Assembly: GCF_020171925.1 (NCBI RefSeq)
Contig: NZ_JAIVAR010000006.1
Coordinates: forward strand, 62,001 to 126,000
Direction: 5' to 3'
Length of the DNA stretch: 64,000 nucleotides
Origin: Rossellomorea aquimaris
Lineage (GTDB): Bacteria; Bacillota; Bacilli; Bacillales; Bacillaceae_B
This document shows, in pieces, positions 28,162 through 37,191 of this stretch (its first letter is position 1; every line of letters begins with the position of its first letter). The position numbers and the translations under genes were made by a program. A model generated the notes under the pieces. That model saw only the letters and a list, made by a program, of their open reading frames with translations. It made no database searches and was not told where the DNA came from.

Positions 28162-28320
28162 TTGACTCCCTCCCTTTCAACCATATTATATCGCCTCCTG
28201 TAGTCTTTCTACAAATGACTGTTACGTATAGGAAAAAAACTGTCCATCTTTAACATATTTTCTACGCTTAAGAGAAACATTAAAGTAGGATTTATCATTT
28301 TCGAATGGGAGGGAATTCGT

Positions 28321-29712
28321 TTGAATTCTTCAACGCTGGATTCATTACCTCAAGGAAAAAAACATCCAAAAGGACTGTATCTGCTATTCTTCACTGAGCT
28401 TTGGGAAAGGTACAGCTACTATGGGATGAGGGCATTATTGGTCCTTTATTTAACGACTGCCTTTGTGAGTGGGGGATTGGGTGTTGAGCCTGCCCAAGCA
28501 TTATCCATATACGGCATTTATACAGGTTCTGTTTATTTCACCCCGATTCTTGGAGGCTGGTTGACTGACAGGTATATCGGATTGCGTAAAGCGATTACAA
28601 TAGGCGGAATCACGATGGCGTGTGGAGACTTCACCATCTTCCTCACCCATTCACAGATCGGGCTATATATCGGGCTCGGGCTGCTGGTACTTGGGAACGG
28701 TTTTTTCAAACCGAATATCTCTACGCTTGTTGGTGAATTGTATCCAAGGAATGATAAACGGAAGGATGCAGCATTCACGATTTTCTATATGGGAATAAAT
28801 CTCGGCGCATTTTTCGCTCCGTTGATCGCAGGATTCCTAGCTGAAGATCTTTTTCTGAGACCACTTGGGGACGGGACGATGCATTATGGCTTCAAATGGG
28901 CGTTCTTGGCGTCTTCCATAGGGATGATCACAGGACAGATCATATTCAGTTCCCTCAGTAAGAGATATCTCGGAAAAGTCGGACTGAAACCGAATAAGCA
29001 ATTGGTCGAGGAGTCCAATGAGAATGAAAACGTGCCTCTTTCTACGAAAGAAAAGCAGCGTACACGTGCAATCTTGATTCTTGCCTGTTTCGTTGTATTT
29101 TTCTGGGCGGGGTTCGAACAAGCAGGTAGTTCATTCACATTATATACAAAGAACTTCATCGATCGGGACGTATTCGGATATACAATCCCTGTTGCCTGGT
29201 TCCAATCGGTCAACCCTTTATTCATCATCATTCTAGCCCCTATCATATCTGGACTATGGTTAAAGCTTTCCCACTCAAAACGTGGGGACTTGAATATGAC
29301 GACCAAGATGGGGTTCGGCATGATCCTTCTGGGGATCGGTTTCATGATTCTGATACCCGCCGTGCTTCAAACAGGATCCGACGAACAGAACATCGTCAGT
29401 CGCGCAAATATCTTGTTCATCATCTTTACCTATCTATTTCATACTTTAGGGGAGCTGTTCCTTTCTCCTGTTGGCCTCTCCCTAGTCAGCAAAGTGGCAC
29501 CAGTAAAGATTGCCTCGCTTCTGATGGGGGTATGGATGGCCGCGATCGGGGTTGCAAGCCTGCTTGCAGGTCAACTCGCTTCCTTAACTGCAACACTCGG
29601 ATACTTGGAAATATTTTCGACAATCGGTACAGTGGCAATCATCCTTGGCCTGATTCTTCTGGCCATATCAAAGAAACTCGTTTCAATGATGAAGGATGAA
29701 AACGCAGTATAA
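28321..29712 (+). CDS. POT/PTR-family proton-coupled peptide transporter
   Basis: The 463-residue MFS protein starts at a TTG (28321) behind GGGAGGG. It has the POT signature ELWERYSYYGMRALL (the ExxER proton site) and FYMGINLGAFFAPLIAG in helix 5. It imports di- and tripeptides. Its divergent arrangement with the M42 peptidase gene suggests joint use in peptide nutrition. A terminator shared with the convergent YihY gene follows. Confidence 0.93.
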   Translation: MNSSTLDSLPQGKKHPKGLYLLFFTELWERYSYYGMRALLVLYLTTAFVSGGLGVEPAQALSIYGIYTGSVYFTPILGGWLTDRYIGLRKAITIGGITMACGDFTIFLTHSQIGLYIGLGLLVLGNGFFKPNISTLVGELYPRNDKRKDAAFTIFYMGINLGAFFAPLIAGFLAEDLFLRPLGDGTMHYGFKWAFLASSIGMITGQIIFSSLSKRYLGKVGLKPNKQLVEESNENENVPLSTKEKQRTRAILILACFVVFFWAGFEQAGSSFTLYTKNFIDRDVFGYTIPVAWFQSVNPLFIIILAPIISGLWLKLSHSKRGDLNMTTKMGFGMILLGIGFMILIPAVLQTGSDEQNIVSRANILFIIFTYLFHTLGELFLSPVGLSLVSKVAPVKIASLLMGVWMAAIGVASLLAGQLASLTATLGYLEIFSTIGTVAIILGLILLAISKKLVSMMKDENAV

Positions 29713-29720
29713 CATCATTA

Positions 29721-29758
29721 AACCCTGGAAATGACCATTTCCAGGGTTTAATCTTTTC
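29721..29758. terminator. Bidirectional terminator
   Basis: AAACCCTGGAAATG/CATTTCCAGGGTTT hairpin between two convergent genes. Confidence 0.88.
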
Positions 29759-29760
29759 TA

Positions 29761-30567
29761 TCAATTCCGGTCCGCTACACTTCCGTTCAGTAGCCCGCCG
29801 ATCAACAAGATGGTGGAAGAAATATAAAACCATACAACAAGCGTAATGACGCTTCCCAGTTGTCCATAGAATTGGGTATAATCATTCAGTTTAACATAAG
29901 TCCCATACAACCATGATACCCCTTGCCAACCAAATGTGGCCAGCAATGCACCTGGAAGAACATGCATAAATGAAATCCTCCTACTAGGGACTACCATGTA
30001 AAGGAAGATGAACAATAATAGCATAAAGATCGAGCTTAGCCCCCACTTCCCCATGACCCATAGCTGGCTCCATTCTCCCTGCAATTTCCCACTCGTAAAC
30101 CTGGCATGCCGTATATATTCCTCCACTACTGGAACCACCAGTGAAAAAGAAATCAGGACCATGAACCCCACGGTCAATAACAAGTCGTAAAATAATGCGA
30201 TGAAGAACGGCTTTTTCCGTTCGATTTTATATGCCTGATTCAACGATCGGACCATTGACTGTACGGCCATTGAAGCAAGCCAGAATGTAAAGATGATCGA
30301 GATGGATAAGACATCTCCACGCTGGTTATATAAGATCCTTTCTACGTTGTCATGGATGATGGAATATGACTTCTCCGGAGCGAACGGCTTGATAAGGAGA
30401 AGCACATTCGTCTCTGAAATCGGGAGATAACTCAGCAATGAAAACACAAATAATAAAAACGGAAAAATGGATAAAAGCAAATAGTAAGCCAGTTGTGCCG
30501 ATTGATCAAAGAAGCGCTCCTTGAAGAATCTTCCTATGACTTCCTTCGGATATACCAATAACTTCAT
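29761..30567 (-). CDS. YihY/BrkB-family membrane protein (YfkH-like)
   Basis: The 268-residue protein has six helices and YihY-family motifs (LAYYLLLSIFPFLLF; WQGVSWLYGTYVKL; YGQLGSVITLVVWFYIS). The family was once called RNase BN and is now regarded as a membrane protein of unknown transport role. AAGGAG lies 9 bases before the ATG. It is monocistronic. Confidence 0.88.
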   Translation of the reverse strand: MKLLVYPKEVIGRFFKERFFDQSAQLAYYLLLSIFPFLLFVFSLLSYLPISETNVLLLIKPFAPEKSYSIIHDNVERILYNQRGDVLSISIIFTFWLASMAVQSMVRSLNQAYKIERKKPFFIALFYDLLLTVGFMVLISFSLVVPVVEEYIRHARFTSGKLQGEWSQLWVMGKWGLSSIFMLLLFIFLYMVVPSRRISFMHVLPGALLATFGWQGVSWLYGTYVKLNDYTQFYGQLGSVITLVVWFYISSTILLIGGLLNGSVADRN

Positions 30568-30697
30568 TTCGTTTTACTCCTTACTCACAAAGGATACATA
30601 TATGTTCCCCAATATTTGAGATTCAATCATGTTAATGGCCATCGAGGTTCAGAAATAAAGGACCTTATCCTCCAATCACTATTCACTTCTCGTAATT

Positions 30698-30720
30698 GAA
30701 AGGGATTTATATTCCCTTTC
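30698..30720. promoter_or_regulatory. Inverted repeat upstream of kynA
   Basis: GAAAGGGA and TCCCTTTC arms (8 bp, perfect) flank a 7-base AT-rich centre, 60 bases before the kynA start. No T-run follows, so an operator is more likely than a terminator. Confidence 0.5.
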
Positions 30721-30780
30721 TAGAAGTAGTAATGGAAGTGTTTTCACAGGTCACTCTGATAGATAGAAAGGAAGATGAAG

Positions 30781-31623
30781 GTGTCAAAGAAGAATGAGCA
30801 ATCCATTGGCAATGAGAATGTACATACTGATTTCATCAACAATATGACCTATGGTGATTATCTGCATCTGGACACATTGTTATCAAGCCAAAAAAGATTA
30901 TCCGGGCATCACGACGAAATGTTATTCATCATCATTCATCAGGTTAGTGAATTATGGATGAAATTGATTCTCCATGAGTTAAGGACGAGCATTCAATCGA
31001 TTGAAACGGGTGACTTGTCACCGGCATTTAAAATGCTATCGCGCGTGTCTAAGATCCAATCCCAAATCATCCATGCATGGGACGTATTATCTACACTCAC
31101 ACCATCCGAATATATTCAATTCCGTGATGATTTGGGGCAGGCATCGGGTTTTCAATCTTATCAATATCGCATGATTGAATTCGCATTGGGTTACAAGACG
31201 CCGCACGTTTTAAAGATTTATGAAAAGGACCCGGCTCTTTTGGCCGATTTGAAGGAGGCTTTTGAAGCACCGTCACTGTACGATGTATCGATACGTGCCC
31301 TGTCAAAGGCAGGCTTCGAGATCGATGAAGAGGTATTAACAAGGGACTTCACAATAGCATACAGGGAAAACGATACCGTGCTTGCCGCCTGGACGGAAGT
31401 TTACCGAAACACAGAAACATACTGGGACTTGTATGAATTGGCCGAGAAGCTGATCGATCTGGAAGATTGGCTGCAGCAATGGCGATTCCGTCACATGAAA
31501 ACAGTTGAACGGATTATTGGGCATAAAATAGGAACTGGAGGCTCGAGCGGCGTAAGTTACTTGAAGAAGGTACTGGATCACCGCTTCTTCCCTGAACTAT
31601 GGAATGTCAGGACAAATTTATAA
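30781..31623 (+). CDS. kynA: Tryptophan 2,3-dioxygenase
   Basis: This heme enzyme opens the indole ring of L-tryptophan to N-formylkynurenine. Family motifs are present: [37 protein letters not shown], and [14 protein letters not shown] with the proximal heme His, then GTGGSSG. The GTG at 30781 sits 8 bases after AAAGGA; the ATG at 30775 is only 2 bases after it, so GTG is preferred (280 aa). No kynB or kynU follows, unlike the usual three-gene pathway cluster. Confidence 0.93.
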   Translation: MSKKNEQSIGNENVHTDFINNMTYGDYLHLDTLLSSQKRLSGHHDEMLFIIIHQVSELWMKLILHELRTSIQSIETGDLSPAFKMLSRVSKIQSQIIHAWDVLSTLTPSEYIQFRDDLGQASGFQSYQYRMIEFALGYKTPHVLKIYEKDPALLADLKEAFEAPSLYDVSIRALSKAGFEIDEEVLTRDFTIAYRENDTVLAAWTEVYRNTETYWDLYELAEKLIDLEDWLQQWRFRHMKTVERIIGHKIGTGGSSGVSYLKKVLDHRFFPELWNVRTNL

Positions 31624-31659
31624 TTCATCTGTTGCTACAGATGCGTACATCAAGGTTGA

Positions 31660-31702
31660 TCATCCTTTTGGGACTCTGCTTACAAAGTGGAGTCCCTTTG
31701 AT
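31660..31702 (+). terminator. Probable terminator of kynA
   Basis: GGGACTCTGC/GTGGAGTCCC type hairpin followed by a weak TTTG tract. Confidence 0.6.
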
Positions 31703-31764
31703 TTGCCGGATTGCCCTTTCTGGGATATCCTAGTCACATAAATTGACTAAAAGGAGAGACACAC

Positions 31765-32214
31765 ATGGCTCAACATTCTTTCCATATTAAGACGAACTGG
31801 CCTGGACTCCGCAATGATGTAGGAACGTTGGAATCCGGGACTCTAAGCAGCAAGATTTCCATCCCCCCTGAAATGGATGGACCTGGAATCGGTACAAATC
31901 CCGATGAAATGCTACTCGGTGCCGCTGCAACATGTTACATCATCACACTTGCCGCAATGCTTGAAAGAAGCAATATTCAAAAGGAATCACTATCCATGGA
32001 GTCGGAAGGAATTGTAGAAGTGGAGAAAGGGATCATTACTTATAAGAAAATCATCCACAGACCCACTCTCGTTCTTTCAAAAGAGTGTACAGAAAAAGAA
32101 ATGAGCAAAGCACGGAGACTTGCCGTTAAAGCTGAACAATCATGCATGATCACAAGGGCAATCAAAGGAAATGTCGAGGTGGAATTGGAAGAAACCATTC
32201 ATATTGAGAATTGA
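31765..32214 (+). CDS. OsmC/Ohr-family peroxide reductase
   Basis: The 149-residue protein carries two Cys in OsmC positions, ATCYIITLA and EQSCMITRAI, which act as peroxidatic and resolving thiols. NPDEMLLGAAATC is the classic segment. It detoxifies organic hydroperoxides in the cytosol. AAGGAG precedes the ATG. It is of the general OsmC type (YmaD-like) rather than OhrA. Confidence 0.88.
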   Translation: MAQHSFHIKTNWPGLRNDVGTLESGTLSSKISIPPEMDGPGIGTNPDEMLLGAAATCYIITLAAMLERSNIQKESLSMESEGIVEVEKGIITYKKIIHRPTLVLSKECTEKEMSKARRLAVKAEQSCMITRAIKGNVEVELEETIHIEN

Positions 32215-32271
32215 GGTATGAGATTAAAAGGTAAATGGTTGTCCCTTAGTATACCAAGTGCTTAAAAAGCA

Positions 32272-32303
32272 CAAAGGCGCCTCTGTGTGTGAGGCGCCTT
32301 TCG
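32272..32303 (-). terminator. Terminator of the DUF3243 gene
   Basis: AAAGGCGCCTC/GAGGCGCCTTT hairpin, then TTTTT a few bases further on the minus strand. Confidence 0.8.
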
Positions 32304-32310
32304 TATGTCT

Positions 32311-32637
32311 TTATGACTCTGAATGGACGAGCTTTACGAGCATGTGTGAAAGCATGTGCTGTTCATCTTCGTTGCCTGCTTTCCATAATTCATACAATAA
32401 TTTTTCTTCCCTATTCTTTGGTTCTTCATGTGCTGCTAGGTAATCCCCTACTTTTTGTGCTGCCTTTGCCTGTTGTTCTTCGTTCATACCGAGTTTATCC
32501 GCTAGTGAGACTTTATTTCCTAAGTATTCCTTGAAGTGATCGAAGTTTGACATGATTTCTTCTTTCTTGTCCTGAGACATACGTGATAATGTGTCGTCTA
32601 CCTTATGTTCCATTTTGTCTGTAGAAGAATTAGCCAT
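32311..32637 (-). CDS. DUF3243-domain protein
   Basis: The 108-residue start at 32637 follows GAGAGGAGAG; the frame continues upstream to 32841 but without a site. The core FDHFKEYLGNKVSLADKLGMNEE...YLAAHEEPKNREEKLLYELWKAG and MLVKLV tail match DUF3243 (B. subtilis YmfJ-like). The function is unknown. Confidence 0.85.
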   Translation of the reverse strand: MANSSTDKMEHKVDDTLSRMSQDKKEEIMSNFDHFKEYLGNKVSLADKLGMNEEQQAKAAQKVGDYLAAHEEPKNREEKLLYELWKAGNEDEQHMLSHMLVKLVHSES

Positions 32638-32949
32638 TTGTAAAATCTCTCCTCTCTTAACGTTAGTTTCTATATTCCCGAAAGAGGTAATAATAAACCG
32701 AATATCAAGAATTCGGAGAAGATTTCTCAAAGGGCTATTTTCGTAAAAACTGCTCTTGTGAACCGGGGAATAGTGGTTGATTTGCACGCCAGGTGCCCGC
32801 TTTCCGCGCACTTCCGCTCCAATCAACGAACAAAGGAGCATTTTTTAACCATTAATCAAGAAAGTCTACACTCCATCACTAATCACACCTTTTTCAATGC
32901 AAGAATGATCCATTATTATTAATAGTAAAGTAGAAAGAGAGTATTCATT

Positions 32950-33987
32950 TTATAAGTCGTCAAATCCATTGGCATCTGTCGTTTTTGTGTATTGTCTCGA
33001 TTTCTGCTCGAAGAAATCGGTCTTTCCCAAGTCGACCTCCTGGTAGGCGATGATCCATTTCAATGGGTTATGCTGATGACCATCAAATGGCGGCTGGAAC
33101 CCGAGCTGTTTCGATCTCTTGTTTGCCATGAATTTAATATAAGACTCCACTTCATTCATCAACAGCCCTTCAATATCATCCCCGATGATTTCCTTCGCCC
33201 ACTCGATTTCCAAGCCTGCCGCCTCCATGAATGTCCGTTGTCCAAATTCCATAAGCTCTTCGGTGTTACAATCAGGGTATTCCGTCAGTATTTCTTTGAA
33301 TATCTTCTCGAACAAGCCGACATGGAGCTGCTCATCCCTGTTGATATAATTGATCATCGTGCTGGTGGCCACCATTTTTTGATTTCGTGCAAGGTTATAG
33401 AAGAAAGCAAATCCGCTGTAAAAAAATAATCCTTCCAAAATGACATCGTAAATAATGGATTTCAGTAGATTTTCGACCGTCGGTGTTTCCGCAAAGTCCT
33501 GGTAACCTTTTACCACGAAATCATTGCGTTTTTGCAGGATTGGTTCTGTCTTCCAGTAATTAAACACTTCGTCCTGTTTCTGTTTAGGGACGATACTTGA
33601 GAGAACATAGCTGTATGAATGGTTATGAATCACTTCCTGCTGTGCAAGGATGATCATCAACGCATTCAAGCTTGAATCAGTCAAGTAGTCCGCCACTTTT
33701 CCGGCATAGTCTGTCTGGACACTATCAAGAAGTGCCAATAATCCGATAGTCTTCAGGAACGTATCTTGTTCTTTCGGGGAAAGTGACTCAAATTGATTGA
33801 TGTCCTTAGACATATTGATTTCAAACGGAGTCCAGAAGTTTCCCAACATTCTTTTGTACTTCGGGTACGCCCATGGAAACCTCACATCATCCCAATTCAA
33901 CACATTTGAACTCTTTCCGTTGATGATGGAAGTGGATTGATTCGGGGCTGAAGCATCCAGCAGCTCTCTTTTGTGTAAAGTAGACAT
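32950..33987 (-). CDS. nrdB: Class I ribonucleotide reductase, beta subunit
   Basis: The 345-residue diiron radical protein has the carboxylate/His ligands LLDSVQT, QQEVIH (Glu, His), EGLFFYSG and RDEQLHVGLF. The radical Tyr is four residues after the first His (EVIHNHSY), as in class Ia enzymes. It lies 16 bases after nrdA in the same operon, with an AAAGGGGGGG ribosome site. With NrdA it makes dNDPs aerobically without B12. The cobalamin riboswitch upstream controls it. Confidence 0.93.
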   Translation of the reverse strand: MSTLHKRELLDASAPNQSTSIINGKSSNVLNWDDVRFPWAYPKYKRMLGNFWTPFEINMSKDINQFESLSPKEQDTFLKTIGLLALLDSVQTDYAGKVADYLTDSSLNALMIILAQQEVIHNHSYSYVLSSIVPKQKQDEVFNYWKTEPILQKRNDFVVKGYQDFAETPTVENLLKSIIYDVILEGLFFYSGFAFFYNLARNQKMVATSTMINYINRDEQLHVGLFEKIFKEILTEYPDCNTEELMEFGQRTFMEAAGLEIEWAKEIIGDDIEGLLMNEVESYIKFMANKRSKQLGFQPPFDGHQHNPLKWIIAYQEVDLGKTDFFEQKSRQYTKTTDANGFDDL

Positions 33988-34003
33988 TGCTCTTTCCCCC
34001 CCT

Positions 34004-36247
34004 TTAGCTATGACAGCTTTCGCATTCGTCTATTACGGTATCGGAAGTGGACCTGACATAATAGGTAGTTTTCAACCCGGATTTCCAAGCGTCAAGATGC
34101 AGATCCAATAACTCCTTGGCCCTGATATCATTTCTTACATAGAAATTGAACGAGATTCCCTGGTCGATATGTTTTTGCCTTCTACTGTTTTGTCTGATGC
34201 TCCAATGCTGATCGAGATGATACGCTGTTTTGTAATACCAGCGTGTGGCATCAGAGAGATCCGGTGCAGTGACCGGAATTTTATAATCCTTCTTTTCTTC
34301 GGAATAGAAATGACGGAATACGGGATCTATGCTTGCAGTGGAACCTGCAATAAGAGAAGTAGATGAGTTTGGAGCAACCGCCATCAGATAACCGTTCCGT
34401 ATACCTGACTGAGCCACTTCTTTCCTTAACCCATCCCACCGTCCACCTTCGTATCCCCTACTCGAGAAGAAGTTACCGTTCTCCCAATCAGAGCCTTTGA
34501 AATATGGATATGCGCCTTTCTCCTTCGCAAGTGAATGACTCGCTTCAATGGCATGGTATGCAATTTCTTCATATAGGGCATCGCAGTACTCCACCGATTC
34601 ATCACTTTCCCATCGCAACCCTTTCAAGGCGAGCAGATGGTGCCACCCGAAAGTACCGAGTCCGATCCCCCTATAGCGCTTATTTGTCAATTCAGCCTGA
34701 AGGACAGGAATCTTATTAAGTTCAATGACATTATCCAATAACCGGACAGCAATCTTCACCAATCTTGGTAACACATTGTGCCCGATGGCCTTCGCCAAGG
34801 ATAAGGAAGCAAGATTACACACGACAAAATCACCGGGTTGTTTCGTTGAGATGATTTTCCCATCAACGATGGATTCATCTTCTAGATAGGTTGGGCTCAT
34901 ATTCTGGGCGATTTCGGTACAAAGATTGCTGCAATAGATCATCCCCTTGTGCGAATTGGGATTATGGCGATTGACCGTATCCCTGTAGAACATGAACGGT
35001 GTACCGGTTTCCAATTGCGAAATCATGATTCTTTTAAAGATATCGATGGCTGGGACCGTCTTCCTGGTTAGATCTACATTCTGCACACACTCCCTGTATC
35101 GCGCCCTGAATGATCCATCCCCTTCATGTTCATCATAAAAATCTTCCAGTGAATAGCCCATCACATTTCTGACTTCATGGGGGTCGAACAGATGCCAGTC
35201 CCCTCTCTCATCAACAGCCTCCATGAAAAGATCGGGAACGCATACGCCCGTGAACAAATCATGGGTGCGATGACGCTCGTCCCCATTGTTCAACCGCACA
35301 TCCAAGAATGATTGGATATCCTTATGCCAAACGTCTAAATACACAGCGATGGCTCCTTGACGCTGACCCAGCTGATCGACTGAGACAGCCGTATTATTCA
35401 ACTGCTTCATCCATGGAATCACGCCGGAACCGACTCCCTTGAAGCCTTTGATGTCACTTCCCCTGCTCCTGACCTTCCCAAGATAGATGCCGATTCCCCC
35501 GCCATTTTTGCTTAACGTGGAAACATCCGTGTTGCTGTCAAATATACTTCTTAAATCATCACCCACCGTATCGATGAAGCAGCTTGAAAGCTGTCCATAA
35601 CTCTTCCCCGCATTGGCAAGGGTCGGTGTTGCAACGGTCATGTAAAGATTGGAAAGGGCCCAATAAGCCTCTTCTATCAATGATAGCCTTTTATCCCGTT
35701 CTTCGTTCATCATCAACGTCATCGCAATGATCATGAATCGTTCCTGAGGAAGTTCGAAACACTTGCCGTCGTGAGTCTTCGTCAAATATCTGTCCGATAG
35801 CGTCCGGATCCCGATATAAGTGAAAAGCCTATCATTTGAGGGATCGATCATCGCTTCGAGCTGCCGGATTTCTTGTTCCGAATAACAATTCAATAACTGA
35901 GGATCATACAGATTCATATGTACAAGGTCACGAATGCACTCGTAAAATGAGGTGTATGGCTTTACTCCTGCTCTGGAGCGACTGGACGACCTGTAAAGCT
36001 GTTGGAGATGCAGAAATGCTGCTGCGTAAGTCCACTCCGGTTCTGCAGCAGAAACTCTCTCAATGGCTGCTAAAACCATTTGTCCAATCAGATATTCTTC
36101 CGTGTAATCTTTTTTGACCATGATTAAGCTCTCTACTTTTTCCTCGAATTCGTCCATGTATAATTCAGGAAAGTGAGCTCTCAGACTTTTTATCAAATCC
36201 CCCGAAATGGTTGATGCCTCTTTTTCAATCCTAGTGATTTCAATCAT
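34004..36247 (-). CDS. nrdA: Class I ribonucleotide reductase, alpha subunit
   Basis: The start is the ATG at 36247, 8 bases after GGGAGG (747 aa). Catalytic residues are in place: QLSSCF and VVCNLAS (redox Cys pair), the NRHNPNSHKG...CSNLCTEI radical loop (Asn, Cys, Glu), the Tyr pair TTYYVRS, and a C-terminal CESC shuttle. I see no clear ATP-cone at the N-terminus. It is the first gene of a nrdA-nrdB operon behind a terminator and a B12 riboswitch, so it is repressed when cobalamin is plentiful. Confidence 0.93.
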   Translation of the reverse strand: MIEITRIEKEASTISGDLIKSLRAHFPELYMDEFEEKVESLIMVKKDYTEEYLIGQMVLAAIERVSAAEPEWTYAAAFLHLQQLYRSSSRSRAGVKPYTSFYECIRDLVHMNLYDPQLLNCYSEQEIRQLEAMIDPSNDRLFTYIGIRTLSDRYLTKTHDGKCFELPQERFMIIAMTLMMNEERDKRLSLIEEAYWALSNLYMTVATPTLANAGKSYGQLSSCFIDTVGDDLRSIFDSNTDVSTLSKNGGGIGIYLGKVRSRGSDIKGFKGVGSGVIPWMKQLNNTAVSVDQLGQRQGAIAVYLDVWHKDIQSFLDVRLNNGDERHRTHDLFTGVCVPDLFMEAVDERGDWHLFDPHEVRNVMGYSLEDFYDEHEGDGSFRARYRECVQNVDLTRKTVPAIDIFKRIMISQLETGTPFMFYRDTVNRHNPNSHKGMIYCSNLCTEIAQNMSPTYLEDESIVDGKIISTKQPGDFVVCNLASLSLAKAIGHNVLPRLVKIAVRLLDNVIELNKIPVLQAELTNKRYRGIGLGTFGWHHLLALKGLRWESDESVEYCDALYEEIAYHAIEASHSLAKEKGAYPYFKGSDWENGNFFSSRGYEGGRWDGLRKEVAQSGIRNGYLMAVAPNSSTSLIAGSTASIDPVFRHFYSEEKKDYKIPVTAPDLSDATRWYYKTAYHLDQHWSIRQNSRRQKHIDQGISFNFYVRNDIRAKELLDLHLDAWKSGLKTTYYVRSTSDTVIDECESCHS

Positions 36248-36304
36248 TCTTTCATTCCTCCCGTATTGATGCAATCCAACCGTAAGACTTTAGGAAAAGG
36301 ATAC

Positions 36305-36333
36305 AAAAAGCCCATCCTTTAAGGATGGGCTTA
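36305..36333 (-). terminator. Riboswitch-controlled terminator before nrdA
   Basis: Minus-strand GCCCATCCTT/AAGGATGGGC with a 1-base loop, followed by TTTTTGT, lies between the cobalamin aptamer and the nrdA ribosome site. Confidence 0.85.
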
Positions 36334-36429
36334 TAGAAAATACGATGAAATGATTTAACAGACAGTTAGGCTATCTATTATTTCAAACCTCGTATTATCC
36401 CCCCAATTCCCGAAGAAGATCATACGTGA

Positions 36430-36592
36430 TAAATACGGCAGGTCTCCTGACTTGTGCTTCATCCTACTTTAAGGCCTTCCCATCTTCTAACAGATAGTGG
36501 CAAATCCTTATTTCGTCGTCACATACAGTTGCGGGGACAGTTCTGGATTTCCACCAGATTCCCTATTAAGTCTTACTAGACACCGCATTTAC
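36430..36592 (-). ncRNA. Cobalamin (B12) riboswitch
   Basis: The minus strand has the B12 box CAAGTCAGGAGACCTGCC (36437-36454). It also has GGTGGAAATCCAGAACTGTC with CCCGCAACTG, the GATGGGAAGG element and TAGGATGAAGCAC. P1 closes as TAAATGCGGT with GCCGTATTTA. With the terminator at 36305-36333 it should switch nrdA-nrdB off when adenosylcobalamin binds. Confidence 0.95.
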
Positions 36593-36838
36593 AGATTATC
36601 ATGAACTGAATCAATATATAGTTATTTTATTATCAATAGACACAATACATTGTGCTCTCATCCATAATAATCGAGTTCGATGTTTTTTTCAATAGGCGAA
36701 ATAAATCAATGGTTTCTATTTATACCCTCTTCCATACGTGCATGAATCAATGGATTAAGCGGGCAATCGATCCTCTCTATCATAAAATATTCCTATAATT
36801 ATTTTTTTCAACAAAAATGAAAGAACATCTTTGAATCA

Positions 36839-37006
36839 GGACCATAGAGCATTGATTATTGGCCTTCCTAAGGTTATTCATGGATTGAGCTCCCACCTGA
36901 AACAACTTATAATCCATTTAGAAGGTTGTTTGACAGTATTCTTTGGTCCCCAATATATTGACGGGCTGCTTACACGGTCGATCCGTTGTAAGCAGCCTCT
37001 TTTTTT
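36839..37006 (+). ncRNA. Candidate structured RNA with its own terminator
   Basis: A closing stem GGACCA-AG/CT-TGGTCC (36840 to 36951) encloses a GGCCTT/AAGGTT hairpin and an AAACAACTT/AAGGTTGTTT hairpin. About eight bases later a strong terminator GGCTGCTTACA/TGTAAGCAGCC with seven T ends at about 37006. No coding potential is convincing. The next gene starts 185 bases further, so it may be an independent small RNA or an attenuator leader. A possible promoter is TTGAAT-N17-GATTAT at 36832. I recognise no family. Confidence 0.45.
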
Positions 37007-37191
37007 GTCTGAAGAACTAGTTTTTTCCATACAGAACCTGTTCCTTCCAGACACCCGGCGAGAAATTGGTGTATTTCAGAGCTGTTACAAAGTGATTAAA
37101 TCAGCCAAAAAGGTTTATTTTTTCATGAGAATCATATAGAATGCGCATTAAGTGATTATTTACATCACCTCTTTGAAAGGAGACAAAAAAT

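Noticed and set aside
36831-37139. 102-codon plus-strand ORF upstream of the prsA-like gene
   Set aside because: It has no ribosome site, runs through a strong terminator hairpin, and its composition is not protein-like; the region fits a structured RNA better.
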